Of a DNA stretch of 64,000 nt, positions 23,674-36,503 are shown piece after piece. A program made the position numbers and the translations under genes. Within the stretch, counting starts at the first letter, position 1, and each line of letters opens with the position of its first letter. The stretch comes from Lepidurus packardi (Eukaryota; Arthropoda; Branchiopoda; Notostraca; Triopsidae), in contig JAKZAN010000004.1 in the NCBI GenBank assembly GCA_023053545.1, forward strand, positions 10,106,001 to 10,170,000, written 5' to 3'. Below the pieces are notes generated by a model that saw nothing but the letters and a program-made list of their open reading frames with translations, ran no database searches and had not been told where the DNA came from.

Positions 23674-26600
23674 ATGCAATTACACAGCATTGTGAGTGTC
23701 TTTGCGATAATTGCGTGCAGTTTTTCATCAATCTGGGCGGTTGAGAATATTGACAGGCCAGTACCGGCTCGTCAGGTGGGATCCTACAATCCTGGATTGA
23801 GACGTAAGTTTTTACGATCAAGTACCGAAAAAAACATGTTACGCTTCTCGGGAAAAAAAATTTTTAAACATAGTTTGAGGAGTTCAAAACAGCGGAAGTT
23901 TCTGAGATTCTTGCCAAGGATTGCAAAGTGTGTAGGAACGAGAGAAAGTCTAACCGCGGGAACTGAAATCTCCACTTGATAGAGATCCAAAAAAGTCCAC
24001 TTTCTCCACTTCTCAAGCACTTTCTCGTTAAGGAGCGTTACAGTTTTGACTTTTCCCTACACCTCTACAACTCCATTGATTTAATGCTGGCAAAAAAAAT
24101 GCAAAAGGAGGTCAGGATTTCTATTTTTTTAGATTTCCCTTTTTTAAAGGAAAATTTGGTTCTTTGTGGGGAAGAAATTAAATGACTACTGAATAGAACA
24201 GAACGAAAAAGGGATACGCTTCAGTGGGAAAGTAACTGTAATTTGGGCAAGTTTGAGATACTGTAACAGGAAAGGGTACTCCTATTACGCGTGTAGGCGG
24301 CATTCTTTTTTTTTTTTTAACTTGTTTCTATCTCCAAACAATGACGGGCGTTTTTGGAATATTGACATTAATGAATTGAGACGTGATATCAGGCGAGCCT
24401 TAATTTAAATCAAGCCATAAAAAACAATCAATCAAACGTCAGTTTTAGTTATTTTATAACATTTCATACTTGACAGTAACAATTTTGAATCGACATTTTT
24501 GCTTAACGCAAAACAATCATCCTATTCTAAGAATTGTTTGCTCCCTCATTGTAAGGTATACGGATACGATTGTAAGGTATATAATTGAATACTCCGATAT
24601 TTTACATGTCATTCGATACGAAGTAGAAACTTCGATTTGCTTCCAAACTTGAAAAAAACGTGTTAAAGAAGCAATGCATGGCACAACAATGAATAGTACT
24701 CGACAATGAATAACACTCAAAGCAGTTGCAACGTAAAACCCGAAGAATAGTAACAATGAATACTATTCAAAAATGAATAGTATTCAACACTGGGTAATAC
24801 TCAACAATAAACTACCGTTAACAACTGCACAGTATTACCCAACAATGAAAGGACAAGGGTTAAACGGTTGAATAATGCTGAAAATCATGAACTTTGCATT
24901 CGACTACGAATCGACTATTTCGCCCAATATTTCTATTAAACTGCAACTTAACTTAATAAAAGAAAAAGTGGATGTTTCAACTCAAGTGTATCGAACGTTC
25001 TATGTCACCAAGCAAGGGCTTAGCACTAAAAATCGAACGTTCCGGCTAGACTAGTACCCAAAGACTTTCCCATGTTAGTCAGTGACAAAACACCGCTTAA
25101 CTCAACGGTAGGTTTCCTAAAAGGATTTCCAATCAATCGAGCATGGGGATAACGAAGCGTGATATCCCGTCAAGCACCTGTTACAACTGTCGTTTTAGGT
25201 GATCCATGCATGTCCAACCGCATTAAAAAAAACGTCCGCTTTTTCATAGAAAGTGCTCCCACCGCTTAAACGGTCAATCTATCTTTTCTCACACTTTCAA
25301 TTTTATTATCAATTTTACTTTCAACATTTATTATTATCATTCAATTAGAAACTGGAGTCAATGTGGTGCAAGCCAATTACCGCGCAAAAGCACCGGATAG
25401 GAATGTCAACAAACCTAGCTTGGTCACTCCCCTCGCCGAAACCACTCCCCTTGTCGATCAACAGCGCCAAGATCTTCGTAATTCCCAATTGCGGCCGTCC
25501 ACAAGTACACTAAATTCGTTAATAGACCTTTAAATAGCTTTACTAACTATTGCCCATGCGCAAATGACTTAGGCAGCGCCTTCCAGCGACCTTTACCTCA
25601 AGCATCAGCTCCGGCCGCTCCCTTACCCAAAACGACACCGTTATCTGCCGGGATCCCAAGCACCAGCGCGAAACTGAGGACACGTCCAGTTGCTAATGCG
25701 CCTGCGCGTGCGCAACAGCCGTCAATAGTTTCCAAACCAGCTGATAATGCGGCATCTAATGGACAACAAGGCTCGGCTACTTTTCTGAGACCAGTTTTAC
25801 ACTCCGCCCCTCGCCAACGCCCCGCCTACAATGCTAACTCCGCCTCCTTGGCTAAAGGCGGCTCAAATGGATTTCCTGACGGATTTGCCAAAGGATTTCC
25901 TTCCTTCGACTTCGGCGGCGGATTCCCAGGTAAGACCCGCTCACTAACACACCCACCACTTCCTTTCACAGTAATAAAAAAGCACAGCCAATCCCAGCCA
26001 CCCACGATCTTATGACCACCACGATCACCGGACACTCCAACCACGCAATTATGACAACATGAGAACACCCGACTTTACACGGACAGCTGCACGCAAAAAA
26101 AACTGACCAATGAGACTGACTGTATACTCCACCCCTTAGGCCCACCTCTAGAACTGAATCTAACTAAATCGGGAAGAAGCAGGAGGCGTGTCCGGCGCAG
26201 CTTCCGGTTCCCCTTCTTTTTCTTCCGGAGACGCAAAGACAAAAACGTTAAAAAGGAGAGACCCACCCAAGCCCCACCCATTTACTATAGTCAATACACC
26301 AGAACACGCCCTCGACCGGCTCCCCCGCCTCGACCACCCAATCGCCGCGATCAAGCACCCTTCAGACGACCTCTGCCCCCTTCTCCTCCCCCTGAACCCC
26401 TCCCTCTACCCCACCGCGAGTCCCACGAACCGCCCGTGTTTTACATTTCACAACTTCCGCCGAATATCAACTCTTACGCTCGTCCAAAACGACGCCCACC
26501 TTACCGCGCTCCACAGCCTAAACCCAAAAGGCCACGCCCTCAATACGGCGCTCCGCCATCTACTGGCTATGGCGCTCCGCCCTCTAGTAGCTATGGCAGT

Positions 26601-28541
26601 CCCGCCTCTTCTCCTTCCTCATCTTACTCCAGTCCGACAGTAGGCGTGGCCCAGACGACATCCCAAACCAACTACGGCTCTACTAGCCCCTCCTACGCCG
26701 CAGCTGCCAAACCAGCAGCACCCACGTATGCAGCAGCACCCACGTACGCAGCAGCACCCACGTATGCAGCCGTACCCAAAAGTACGGGTGACTCCTACGC
26801 GGCGGGTAGCAGTATTTCCAGTAGTGGTGACAACGATTTCGGGCTAATTATCCAAATGAAATTTCCCAAAGCGGCTCTTTCGACCCCGACGACTATAAAC
26901 ACGCCCATTGACGCCTACGGCAAAATTGACGTTGAATCCCTGTACAGTGATACTGACGATCTCAAGTCTCAGAAGAAAGCGCGAGGTAGTCAAACGCTAC
27001 CGGTTGACCTTAACTTGCTAATCCTGTTCAAAATTACTAACAAATTAACTTTGTAGTAGTATACTAATTAGCTTATTTTTCTTCCAGATCTCAAGGAAAA
27101 CGCGAATGGTTTTATTGATGGAAAGCCAGCCAATTTCCCTGACTTGAAAACTTTGGGAGGCTTTGACTCCCCATTCGGTTCGCCCAAAGAATGTAAGCTC
27201 CTCCCACTCCTGGTTTCCTTCAACAATTCAATTATCTATGTATAAACTAGACAAATACGCTGCCCGTAACGACAACCCTTCTCAAGTGGCAGCCCCTGGC
27301 GCTAAACCAGCCAAGCGTTACCCAGAACAGCCTAAGCCCCGCCCTTCAAAGGTAAGCCCAGCCCATTAACTCGATTGTTTTTGTTTATTTTTCAAATAAA
27401 AAAATTGGAAGCTTCGTAATTAAGTAAAAGAAAGCTCAAGGCAGCATTTTGATGAGAACACAAACTCAGTTTCTTACACGACAAAGACTTTGACCCTTGA
27501 CAGACAAAACTGACCATAATGACTTTTTATAGAGTGGGCCACGCCCCCTTGCTCAGTAATTTATGACTCCAAGACTACCTTTCCTGCTTTCATTGTTGCG
27601 GACTCTGTGGACTGTAGGTAAGTCTCATCAAATTGCTGTCTTGTTCTCTACTCCTTATTTCAATACCAGTAACAACCCATGCAAGTTTAACCTCTTATTT
27701 TCAATTATTTTAACGATCTCTATTCTTCCAGGAAGTCGCACTTGACCACGAACTGCTTCGCGCCAAACGCGGCCCCGTTACACTACAAACCTCAGACGGC
27801 TCAACTCCTATCGCACGCTCCACACCCAAACTATCACCATCCCTGACACGCCCTCGCAGCATCAACGATATCCTCAACTCCCCATCGGCTAACGTCCCAA
27901 ATCGCGTCCAGGCTCCGCCCCAACAAGTATACGGTGACGTCACCTTGGACACTTCCTTCTTTGCCAAACGCATGGGAAACGGCTTAGACGTCTCCGACGA
28001 CGAAGCTTTCCTAGAAGCGGACGATTTCCAAGCTCCTGTTAATGCTACGGACATTGATGACGTCATCAGAGCAGCCTCGTACAGCGAAGAAGTACTGGAA
28101 GTGTCGGAGCAAAGATTCAATCCTTCCGTGGGACCTTTTGGAAGTAATGGAAGACCTGGCCCTCCGCCTTTACCTTCCAGACGCCCAGCCGCGCCTCCTA
28201 GCTCGTTTTCCTCCTTCAGGCCACGCCCATCTCCACCTAAAATCCCTTTTGAAGACCACCGAACAGGAGCAAGTCGCAGTAAACCTTCTTCGCGGAATTT
28301 CGATGTCGTAACAGGCGGATTGTACCGTGATGCTACTGAATATCGGCCGACACGCCCCTTTCACCATGACAACCATTTCTATGACGATCACTCCCATGAA
28401 GAGGAAGAGGATTTCTTTTCTAATTTCCGTGATTTTGCTGATATTAACAGTCGTCGACGCGGGGAGCATTCACAAAGAAAGAACACACCCACTTGGCAGG
28501 ATGACGTCATTGAACACGACGAAGAGGATGAGGATTATTAA
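23674..28541 (+). CDS. Secreted Pro/Ala/Tyr-rich protein, unrecognised
   Basis: I do not recognise the family. Exons: 23674..23803, 25349..25504, 25573..25929, 26140..26985, 27088..27192, 27251..27351, 27732..28541. Phases agree and give 834 residues. A signal peptide is clear (MQLHSIVSVFAIIACSFSSI, cleavage near WA|VEN). Next come a Pro/Ala-rich part, a GGSNGFPDGF stretch, a strongly basic cluster with four Phe (RRVRRSFRFPFFFFRRRK), poly-Pro segments, YGAPPSTGYGAPP-type repeats (coding 26,541-26,640) and three PTYAA-type repeats. The last exon opens with LLRAKRG, a furin-like site at about residue 565. It ends with a His/Asp/Glu-rich region and a very acidic tail (HDEEDEDY). There is no chitin-binding R&R motif and no TM segment after the signal. 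The composition suggests an extracellular structural or matrix protein such as cuticle, silk or adhesive, but that is inference. The segment 27,538-27,617 is left out because it breaks the frame. Confidence 0.75.
26716..26775 (+). repeat. 18-bp coding repeat (AAPTYA), three units
   Basis: Three head-to-tail units of GCAGCACCCACGTAYGCA inside exon 4 of the secreted-protein gene, differing by one synonymous base. The near identity at DNA level points to recent slippage. Confidence 0.85.
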
Positions 28542-30801
28542 AATTAAAACTGCGAGCGAGCAAAAAAATATAAAAAAAATTCTTGACCTAGTCATTGTCA
28601 TTTGGCATAAAGGAGTTTGAGAACGCTAAAAAAGGAGCCGTCCAAATGACTGAGGTTAACGAAAATAACGAAAAAATTATACACCATTATTATTCCGAAG
28701 CAGTGTAAAATCGTGGTCGGTGCAACATTTGTTGTCTGTTTTAGAATATTTAGACTTGCTAACATCCCCAGAGTTCATGTAAACTGTTATTTAGACTTTT
28801 GATACGACGTACGCATAAGTGTGTTTCCGTGACATGTAAAGAAAGAAAAGAAAAGGAACCGCGCTGGACGCAGTTGACAAATTCTCAAATTTACCCCGTA
28901 CTCTATATTATAGCGTGCGTAATATCGAAGAATGCTTTAATAAATATCACCAAAAACCTAATTTATTTGCGATAATTTATTCCTTAATTAACTGATCATC
29001 ACATTCGGTTAACAAACCGAAATCGTGTGTCCAGAAGCAAAAATATTCGAATATTTTCGCATACTTATTCACAAGCTTTGGTTTATGTCTGCCACCTATG
29101 TTAGCCGAAATAAACTAAAAAATTTCTTACTGAAGACATGCGCCATCTATTGAGACTTTTAGTGAGCAGAACTGTGCTAATTACATGCAATAAGAAAAAG
29201 TTCTTAAGAAAAAATAACAAGTGTTTCGAAACGGAATTCTTTTGCAAGATTCTGATGTAGTTCATTGCCGCGTTGCGTCAGAAATGTAAGAGAAATTATT
29301 TTTGATTAAATTAATTCGTCTATTTCTAGACCGTGCCAATGTCACTAATTAGTAAGGGAATATTTTTCTTGTTTCTGAAGATCCGAATGTAGAATAAATA
29401 TCTTTTACCTAATTGCAGGTAATTTGTTGGTATTAAAATTATCACAAGAAACTGGTTCACCATACGCAACGCGCGCAAAGGAAGTAGGTTGTCGTTTGCA
29501 AACAAACCTGTCACGTGATGCGTTCGATCGAAGTGGCAATCGACCTTGGCCTTATAAACCCAATATTCTCATTGGCTGCCGTGCCATAACAAAACGTAAG
29601 CGTAGCCCCTATTGGCGATAATATGAAACACACATTGAACGGGGAAGGAATGGGAAGGAGGGAAGGAGGATAAGGAAAACCAAAACATTGCACGAGACTG
29701 AGTGGATGACATGTGGTAGCCATTTTCTGGTGCGAATTTCTTTCTGTTCCATCTCGTTTAGTTGCATAATTCATCAGCAGAACCGTGATTCCGAGTGTGT
29801 AAGATTTAATAGAACAGTTGACACGTCATTCTACTAATTAAAACAGTGCCTTGAGAGCATTCTAGGAACTTAACGTTGCACAGTCGGAGTGTTTGTTGTC
29901 ATGGCTTTCCAAAAGTGTGTATGTTGACTTGTCACGTGACGTAACGCATTTCTCTTCCCAAGAGCAACATTTGCAAGTCCTTAAAATCAAATTTTAGAAA
30001 GTTGTAAAGGACATTTGAGACACCAAAAGTCTTGTGAATCTCGCGTTTCAGTTTCGCCGATTTAACAACAGGTATATATTTCCATGAAACCTATGTTTAG
30101 AAAATGTGATATGATTAGGTCAATAACCCTCCTGAGGCCACTGTTTGGCGATGATATCTGGGCTTCCCTTAATCCAAAGAAGCTTTGCATGCGCGTGGAA
30201 TCATTTCTTGCCATCTTTCAAAATGAACAGGTTTCTTTAGCGGCGGCTGCTAGGAGACATCTCAAAAGGAAAGTAGAACGGCTGAACGCTCTCAACGTGG
30301 TTGCCATGGTAAAAAGCTTGAAAGCTTTCTCATCAAGAATAGGTTTCTAGCCTACATGGCAAAACTGGCTCTAACAAGCTCTGCTGCAGGGGCCTTGCCC
30401 TCGGCTGCTTTCAAGGTCCAATTCTTGGCGCCTTCTCCGGTCTTTTTTTGGGTTTGGTGTTGTTACAAAGTTGCGTACTTCGAGACACTTCGTGGCGGTC
30501 CCAAAAATGCCCCACTTGCATTGGTTTCTTTGACTTCCAAGTCCTAAGTTGCGTAAGAATACAGGATTTCCATTGGCCATTGCACCAGACACACCTTACC
30601 ATGACGTCATTATTCCATGCAAACATCCAAACAACAACAAAGTCTCTATTTTTCGCATGTTGCTCACTTCCAGAAGCAGAAAGACACACAAATAAACAAG
30701 AAAAAAAACTTGTAAACCTGACACGCATTACTAATAGCTTTTGTCTTTCCACTTTTATCTCGAATATAGGAGTTGGCTGGGAAAATCTGGACGACTACGG
30801 A
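28542..30801. other. 3' flank of the secreted-protein gene and 5' flank of CREBRF
   Basis: A canonical AATAAA at 28,939-28,944 probably ends the secreted-protein transcript. Further right there is no supported exon. A donor-like AACAG|gtatat at about 30,070 could end a noncoding first exon of CREBRF, spliced to the acceptor at 30,768-30,769. A 267-nt open frame at 30,084-30,350 is not supported as its exit phase does not fit. Confidence 0.45.
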
Positions 30802-33697
30802 ATGGCATTTCCTGGCCTGGGAAATTACGATCCTTCGGCCTTGCTAGATTTGGGCGAGTACCTCGAAAGCGACTATTTAGAGTCGACAAATTTGAAGAGC
30901 GAATCCTTAGCAGCCACGAGTACGGACCCAGGAGGCGGAATCCCGATTCCGCACCTTCGTCGCTTTGATTTAAGCAACTTAGCCCTGGGCTCCATCGCCG
31001 AATCCCCTTCTCACTCTCCCAATCCCTTCTTGTGGAGCAGCAGTAGTAACAATACCAACCAAGCTCCGCCCGTTTTGAACCACAAAGCAGCCAGTGTGTT
31101 CCTAGCTTCTGGCTCCGCCTCCTCCGCTTCTGCACCGATCCAAATCAAGCAAGAAATGGCGGAAGACATGGATTTGATGAAGAATCTGTCCATGTTCCCC
31201 ATGGAGGAAGACGACATTTTCCAAGTGGACAAAAACGACCTGATTCAAGGTCCCACGCTCGCGGAACTCAACGCCAACGACGAGTCGTTACTCAGCGACC
31301 TAAATTTCGACGATTTCCTCCTCCCAGCCGATTCGCCTAATCCGATGACGCCCTTGACGGTCTGTGAGCAATCGCCCGAACGGTACGCCTTCATGAGCAG
31401 CAGTTCCGTTTCGAGTAGCCACAGTGTGAAGCCCAAGTCTTCGAATATGGGTTCAGAACCCACGCCCATGAGTCAGTCACCCAGTGCGACCATTTCCTCC
31501 CCGGCTCCGCCCCCTTATTCAGCGCTTCTGTCCGCTTCGTATCCATCATCTGTACCGCATGTGTCCCGCAAACTTTCAGAGACTCGTTTGGGACGTCGGC
31601 AAAGGGAACCGCCTCCGCCATATCCACTCACTGCTTCGCCACATTCGCCTTCGCCGCTATCCTCTTCCCCGAGGCCGCGCCCCTTTCAGCGGCCTTCTAC
31701 CTTACAAGAATTGCTCACGCTGAGAAGCTCCACAGATTCCGGCCCCAAAGTGACTATATCGGGGAATGCACATGCCCATGGACCTCCTACACGCAGCACG
31801 CCTAGTCCGCACCGGCCCGGGGGCGTGGCTTCACCCTCACCGTCTCACCAAGCCTCGTTGTTGGGACAGTCGGTCCCCAAATCCGCCTTGACGGCCGCCA
31901 ACCCTTTACTTTTGTCCAGACTTTCCTCTTCTGCACCAACCCATTTAGGATTTGACCAGCTCTGGCAACGCAGAGAACCACGCCCACACCTTTTGTCCAC
32001 CAGTTCGCTAGCTGAAGAACTCCAAGGTGGCTCCACCTCCTCCTTATCCACTGGTACTTATCCAATCTTAAGAGCTAACTGTAACCTACGCTTAAAATTC
32101 CTTTAAACTTGCTTAGTATTAATTCTTTATTATTATTATTATTTTTATTATTATTATTATTATTTTTATTATTATTATGATTATTATTTTTATTATAGTA
32201 TTGACGTATAGGCATGAACCTAAGAAGAATTATTTTTTTATTAATTCTTTATTATAATTTTTATTATTTTTATTATAGTATTGACGTATAGGCATGAGCC
32301 TGTTGCCAAAGTTAATTCTTTATTATAATTATTATTTTTATTAGAATATTGACATATAGGCATGAGCCTGTTGCCAAAGTTTATTATTAAAACGTACACT
32401 TAAGACATTTAAGATTATTTATTTGTCTTAAGTAACTAGTACACGTATTAATTAGTCATTGTTGTCTCGTGAAATTGTTATGTGAAATATTCGTTTTGGA
32501 GGAATTTTGGATTCATTTTGAAATTTTTATTTTTAGCAGGAATTTTGAGTCCTGGATCCTACGATTTCTCGCAAGATGAAGGATTTAGCTCCGAAGACGA
32601 CAGCGACGACCATTACGAAGATTTGGACGACTCGGATTCGGATTTGAGTGGCAATGAAGACGGAGCTAAGAGCTTGAGAAGGAGTGGGTCAAGATCAGGA
32701 GCGTCTGGATCGCGAAGTGGGGGTGGAAGCAAGAAGGAACGCTATTTCTGGCAGTACAACGTCCAAGCCAAAGGCCCAAAGGGTCAGCGCCTAAGCGTGA
32801 ACCCGACTATGACTGACCCTCACGTCCTGAACGAAGTCCAAGACCCCGTTTTCAGTCCCTATTGCTCGATCGATGGTGTGAAGCATAGGTAATAACTTGT
32901 GTAAAGCTCAGTTCAATTACGTAGTCTTATCCACTGAAAAAAGCGTTTCTTTCCTTTGCAGTGGTAAAGCGCGAAGAGGTGATGGTAACGATCTGACGCC
33001 CAATCCGAGGAAGTTGCACAATATCGGCAAAGAACTCGACAAATTAAATCGCTGCATTAACGACATGACGCCTGTTTCCGAACTCCCCGTGGCAGTGCGA
33101 CCTAAATCTCGCAAAGAAAAAAATAAATTGGCTTCGAGGTGAAAATGAAAACCTTCCTAATTCAATTGTTTGGTGGTTTAATTGGGATTTTGTTCGTTTT
33201 GGAATCATTAGGGCTTGTCGATTGAAAAAGAAAGCCCAGCATGAAGCCAATAAAGTGAAACTATTTGGCCTCGAACAAGAACACAGGCAATTGTTGTCCT
33301 CGGTACAACAAGTGCAGCAGTTGGTGGCAGCCAAATGGGAATTACTGCAGCAACAAGGAACAACAGCTCCGCCCAGCCCCCTTATTAGCCAGGTTTCACA
33401 AAGGATGGAACTGGTTTATCAAGGAGCTCAAAGTAATGTATTTTCCTTAATTTTTAGGATTTTTTTAAATTATTTTGTATGATTTTAAGGATTTTTTGTG
33501 ACTATTTTAAGAATTTTTAAAATTATTTTAAGGATTTTTAGGATGATTTTATGATGACTTTAAGAATTTATATAATTTAATATATATTTCCCCCCTTTTT
33601 AGAATTGCGAGTGGCCAGTGAGAGTACCGAGTTTGTTAACCGCGTTCTTGAGCGAGTTAGGAACGGAGAACCTTCTGGAGGTTTAGAAGAGCTTTGA
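30802..33697 (+). CDS. CREBRF: CREBRF/REPTOR bZIP transcriptional regulator
   Basis: Ortholog of CREB3 regulatory factor; the Drosophila ortholog REPTOR mediates transcription when TORC1 is low. Exons: 30770 (ATG 30802)..32053, 32540..32888, 32962..33138, 33212..33432, 33603..33697. Phases agree; 697 residues from ATG 30802. The first exon is open and in frame from 30,770, so a coding upstream exon cannot be excluded. The N-terminal exon is Ser/Pro-rich and acidic with [16 protein letters not shown], as in CREBRF. An acidic stretch ([17 protein letters not shown]) precedes [10 protein letters not shown]. The signature block [38 protein letters not shown] is the basic region and start of the zipper. 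The C-terminus [22 protein letters not shown] matches the conserved vertebrate tail. Exon 2 has a tandem acceptor (TTTTAGCAG), so a one-residue variant is likely. Confidence 0.93.
32115..32385 (+). repeat. ATT microsatellite with three minisatellite units (CREBRF intron 1)
   Basis: Runs of TTATTATTATT alternate with three copies of TATTGACGTATAGGCATGA or a near variant. The last two copies continue with GCCTGTTGCCAAAG. Unit spacing is about 70-80 bp. Confidence 0.85.
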
Positions 33698-34552
33698 AAT
33701 TGTATCTCGTCAAGGTAAAAGTGTTAAGAAACAGAAAAAAAAAATACTAATGCTTTTAATTTTTTCACCCATTTTTTCTCAAGGGATGAGATGGAACGCT
33801 GTGCCAAGTTTGTGCAAATTTTGACTCGTGAAAACCGGTGATTCTTTGGAGATCGTGATGCGAAGTTGGAAAACTGGCGCACGTGTTTGGAATTGGTTAG
33901 TTTGAGGCGTTGGGCACTATTTACAGGAAATAGAAGTTAAATGATATAAAAAAACAACACCATTACAGCTCGGGGATTTCAAGGGGTGATTCTTATGTGT
34001 GACTTTAATGTGTTCAGGCCAACACGGGTGCAAAATGGGGGGAAAAACTAGAAACAAAGAAAAGAAGAAAGGAAAAGATGCGATTTTTTATCTTTTTTTT
34101 CTTGTACAGACTTATTTTTCTATGCGCTTACGAGAAAACCACACCCAAAAATGTGTGTTTCTGTTCAGTCTTTTTGGTCGCTGTTTTATTGTGAGCAGAC
34201 ATAGTTTCCGCATTTAGGGATGGGTCAACTATTCACAACAGAAATTCCCGGTTCGGTTCGGTAGACAGGGCTCAAGTCCAAAACTGATTTTGATTTGACT
34301 GCAAATTCGCATCTAGTATGATTGTGACTTGATAAAGTGACGCTAAGGTCCTTGTGCTATATTTTGTTTTCAGCCTTCATTTTTTGCATTTGTAGTTGAA
34401 TCAAATATATAGTCCAAGTTCTGCAAGGAATAGAAAGCTTTGTATTGTCGACTAGATTTTATTTTTAGTTACTTATTTATGTTAAAGTCCAATTTTAAGC
34501 GTTATCAACTGAAAGACAAATGTTAGTTTAATTATTTAAAAGAATAAAATCG
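33698..34552. other. CREBRF 3' UTR region, tail-to-tail with spermine oxidase
   Basis: Just after the CREBRF stop, TCAAG|gtaaaa (33,715) and ctcaag|GGATGAG (about 33,783) look like a 3' UTR intron. A + strand AATAAA at 34,543-34,548 could be the CREBRF polyadenylation signal. If so it sits only 5 nt from the stop codon of the minus-strand oxidase, and the two 3' UTRs overlap. Confidence 0.5.
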
Positions 34553-36503
34553 CTAGTTAAGCGATAAACCACGTATCCAAGAAGTTATAGCACTAGTCTC
34601 GGAGGGTTTAAGAGCTGTTTTAGAGGGCTGTGTATGATGTAACAGCTCTTGGGCTGCTCGCTGACCAGAAAAGTACGCGCCGTGGGCAGTGGAATAGAAT
34701 TCGTGGTGGGTGTGCTCACCGGCGAAGAAAATGGCGGGTTTTTTAGGATGATTTGCATCGAATAAGGGTTGAGCTAGCGTTTTTATGTCCTCTGGAGATC
34801 CGCCCACTCCTATACAGGTGTAAGCGCCTTGGGTAAAGGGCTGCGACTTCCATGTTGTCCTAAATTCACAAACAAACGAATGATGACATCTCAAACATCT
34901 TTCCTAAAAAGGGGTTTCTAATAGTAACAGCTGAAGCTGAGCTTACGTGATACACTTTCTAGGCGGTGGGACGTGAGGATCGTTGAGGAATCGCTGCAGA
35001 ATCTCGGTACATTTCGTCCCGACAATGTCGAATGTTAAAGTTTCCATATATTCAGCTTCTTCGCCAGAAACCCACCCTAAAAGGAGCGTTTCGTGAACCT
35101 ACGATCATGAAAGTAGGATTATTTCGTGGAATTACTTGTTAATTATTATTTTAGGCTACTTTGGTGAAAGAGTAAATTTTGCGAAACCAGCGTTCACTCA
35201 TAGGAAGAGATTTGTCTACAGGTTGCCAGAGTAAAACGACTTCTTCGATCCCCGGATGCAGAAAAGGGCGGTCGTATTCCAAGAAGATTTTGTTGACAGT
35301 TCCCATGACGAGTTTACTCATTGCTTTTTGCTTATTTTCGGGTAAAGGAGGGTGGAAAATCGACGTGTTTTGAAGCACGCCTAAAGGAATAGTGCAAATG
35401 ACGTACTGGACGTGGTATTTGACTGATTCGCACTCTAGGGTAACAGAATTGGGCTCTGGGTTTTCGATCGTTGTTGAATCCGAGTCGTCTGAATCCTCTA
35501 AAGGCGGCCGAAGAGGCTCCTGCCAGTGGATGGCTAATACTGGGGAATTTTTCTTGATCTTTTCAAGGGGAATGGGTTGAGTTAAAGGGGCTAAGATGCT
35601 GCTGTACCCGTTGGGTAAAGTGACATTGCCGCCTGGGAGTTCTGCATAGCTGCCAATAGCTTTGAGGTCGACTTGATCCATCGAATGGCAGCCTGATATG
35701 CAGGTTTCTCTGGTGATCAAGAAGTTGAACAGGAGCTGGCGTAAGAGACGTTCTGAAGGATTGGCGAATTTGTGCAGGTATTTGGCAATGTCGCGGTTTA
35801 GGTGGTCCAACACGCTTTGTAAACCGACTGGAGGATTGCTTTGGCGTAAATGGTACTCTTCGCATTTTTTGAAAAACCAAAAGTACGCTTCGTAGACTTC
35901 CTAACGCAGTGTTTTATTAAACTATGATCTACAAATTCGCCCCAAACAGTTTCAAACTCGGCAGGCTTCTTAAATTATATACTTGTAAGATGGAAAACGG
36001 AACACGACGTCCGTTTTCGGTCGTACCAACCATTCGATGGGGTTTCGGGCTTTGGAGGATGTCCACCAACCCGTTTCTTAGTGCTAGCTCGTATAAAGGG
36101 TTCCCGAGCACGCCATGAACCCAATTTGCCCCTAATTCTACCTTAAACGGTCCTATAAGGTAAAAAAAAGAGCTTCGCGAATGTATTATATTACTCAGGA
36201 TTTATTTTAGTGTATACCAAGGGGAATTCCGATGACTCGGCCGCCCAAACGTGTTCTTCCTTCGAGTATTATAAAATCAGTTTCACCTTTTTCTAAAAGA
36301 GTGTTGGCTGCCGCTAACCCTGAAACTCCTGCACCAATTATTGCAATTTTTGCTCGAATAATGCCTGAACTTTCTGAATTGTTTGACTTTGTATCTGCAA
36401 TCTTTTCAGCCATTTTCATAATAATGCAACATCGTCCTTTACGCCATCTTTGAGATAAAGGGAAAACACCGAAAAGCTCCTTCAAATTGTGCCCAGATGT
36501 CAT
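34553..36503 (-). CDS. SMOX: Spermine oxidase-like flavin amine oxidase
   Basis: FAD-dependent polyamine oxidase. Family members oxidise spermine or acetylated polyamines to smaller polyamines, releasing an aldehyde and H2O2. Exons in transcript order: 36503..36218, 36152..35983, 35900..35160, 35098..34947, 34859..34553. Phases agree and give 551 residues (human SMOX 555). The FAD dinucleotide-binding motif is KIAIIGAGVSGLAAANTLLE, followed by LEGRTRLGGRV. ELGANWVHGVLGNPLY is the family substrate/FAD motif. The middle has SGCHSMDQVDL and the C-terminus GWVSGEEAEYMETL, FFAGEHTHHEFYSTAHGAYF and SGQRAAQELL, completing FAD binding. Start choice: ATG 36503 is the most upstream; in-frame Mets about 28-30 codons later are alternatives. 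SMOX versus the acetyl-polyamine oxidase PAOX cannot be separated firmly by eye. Confidence 0.92.

Noticed and set aside
27538-27617. Extra exon of the secreted-protein gene
   Set aside because: It has splice-like borders, but in the required phase 0 it meets a TAA after eight codons; the direct 27,351-27,732 junction is in frame.
30084-30350. First coding exon of CREBRF
   Set aside because: Its donor leaves phase 0 while the exon at 30,770 needs phase 1, and the product does not resemble CREBRF N-termini.
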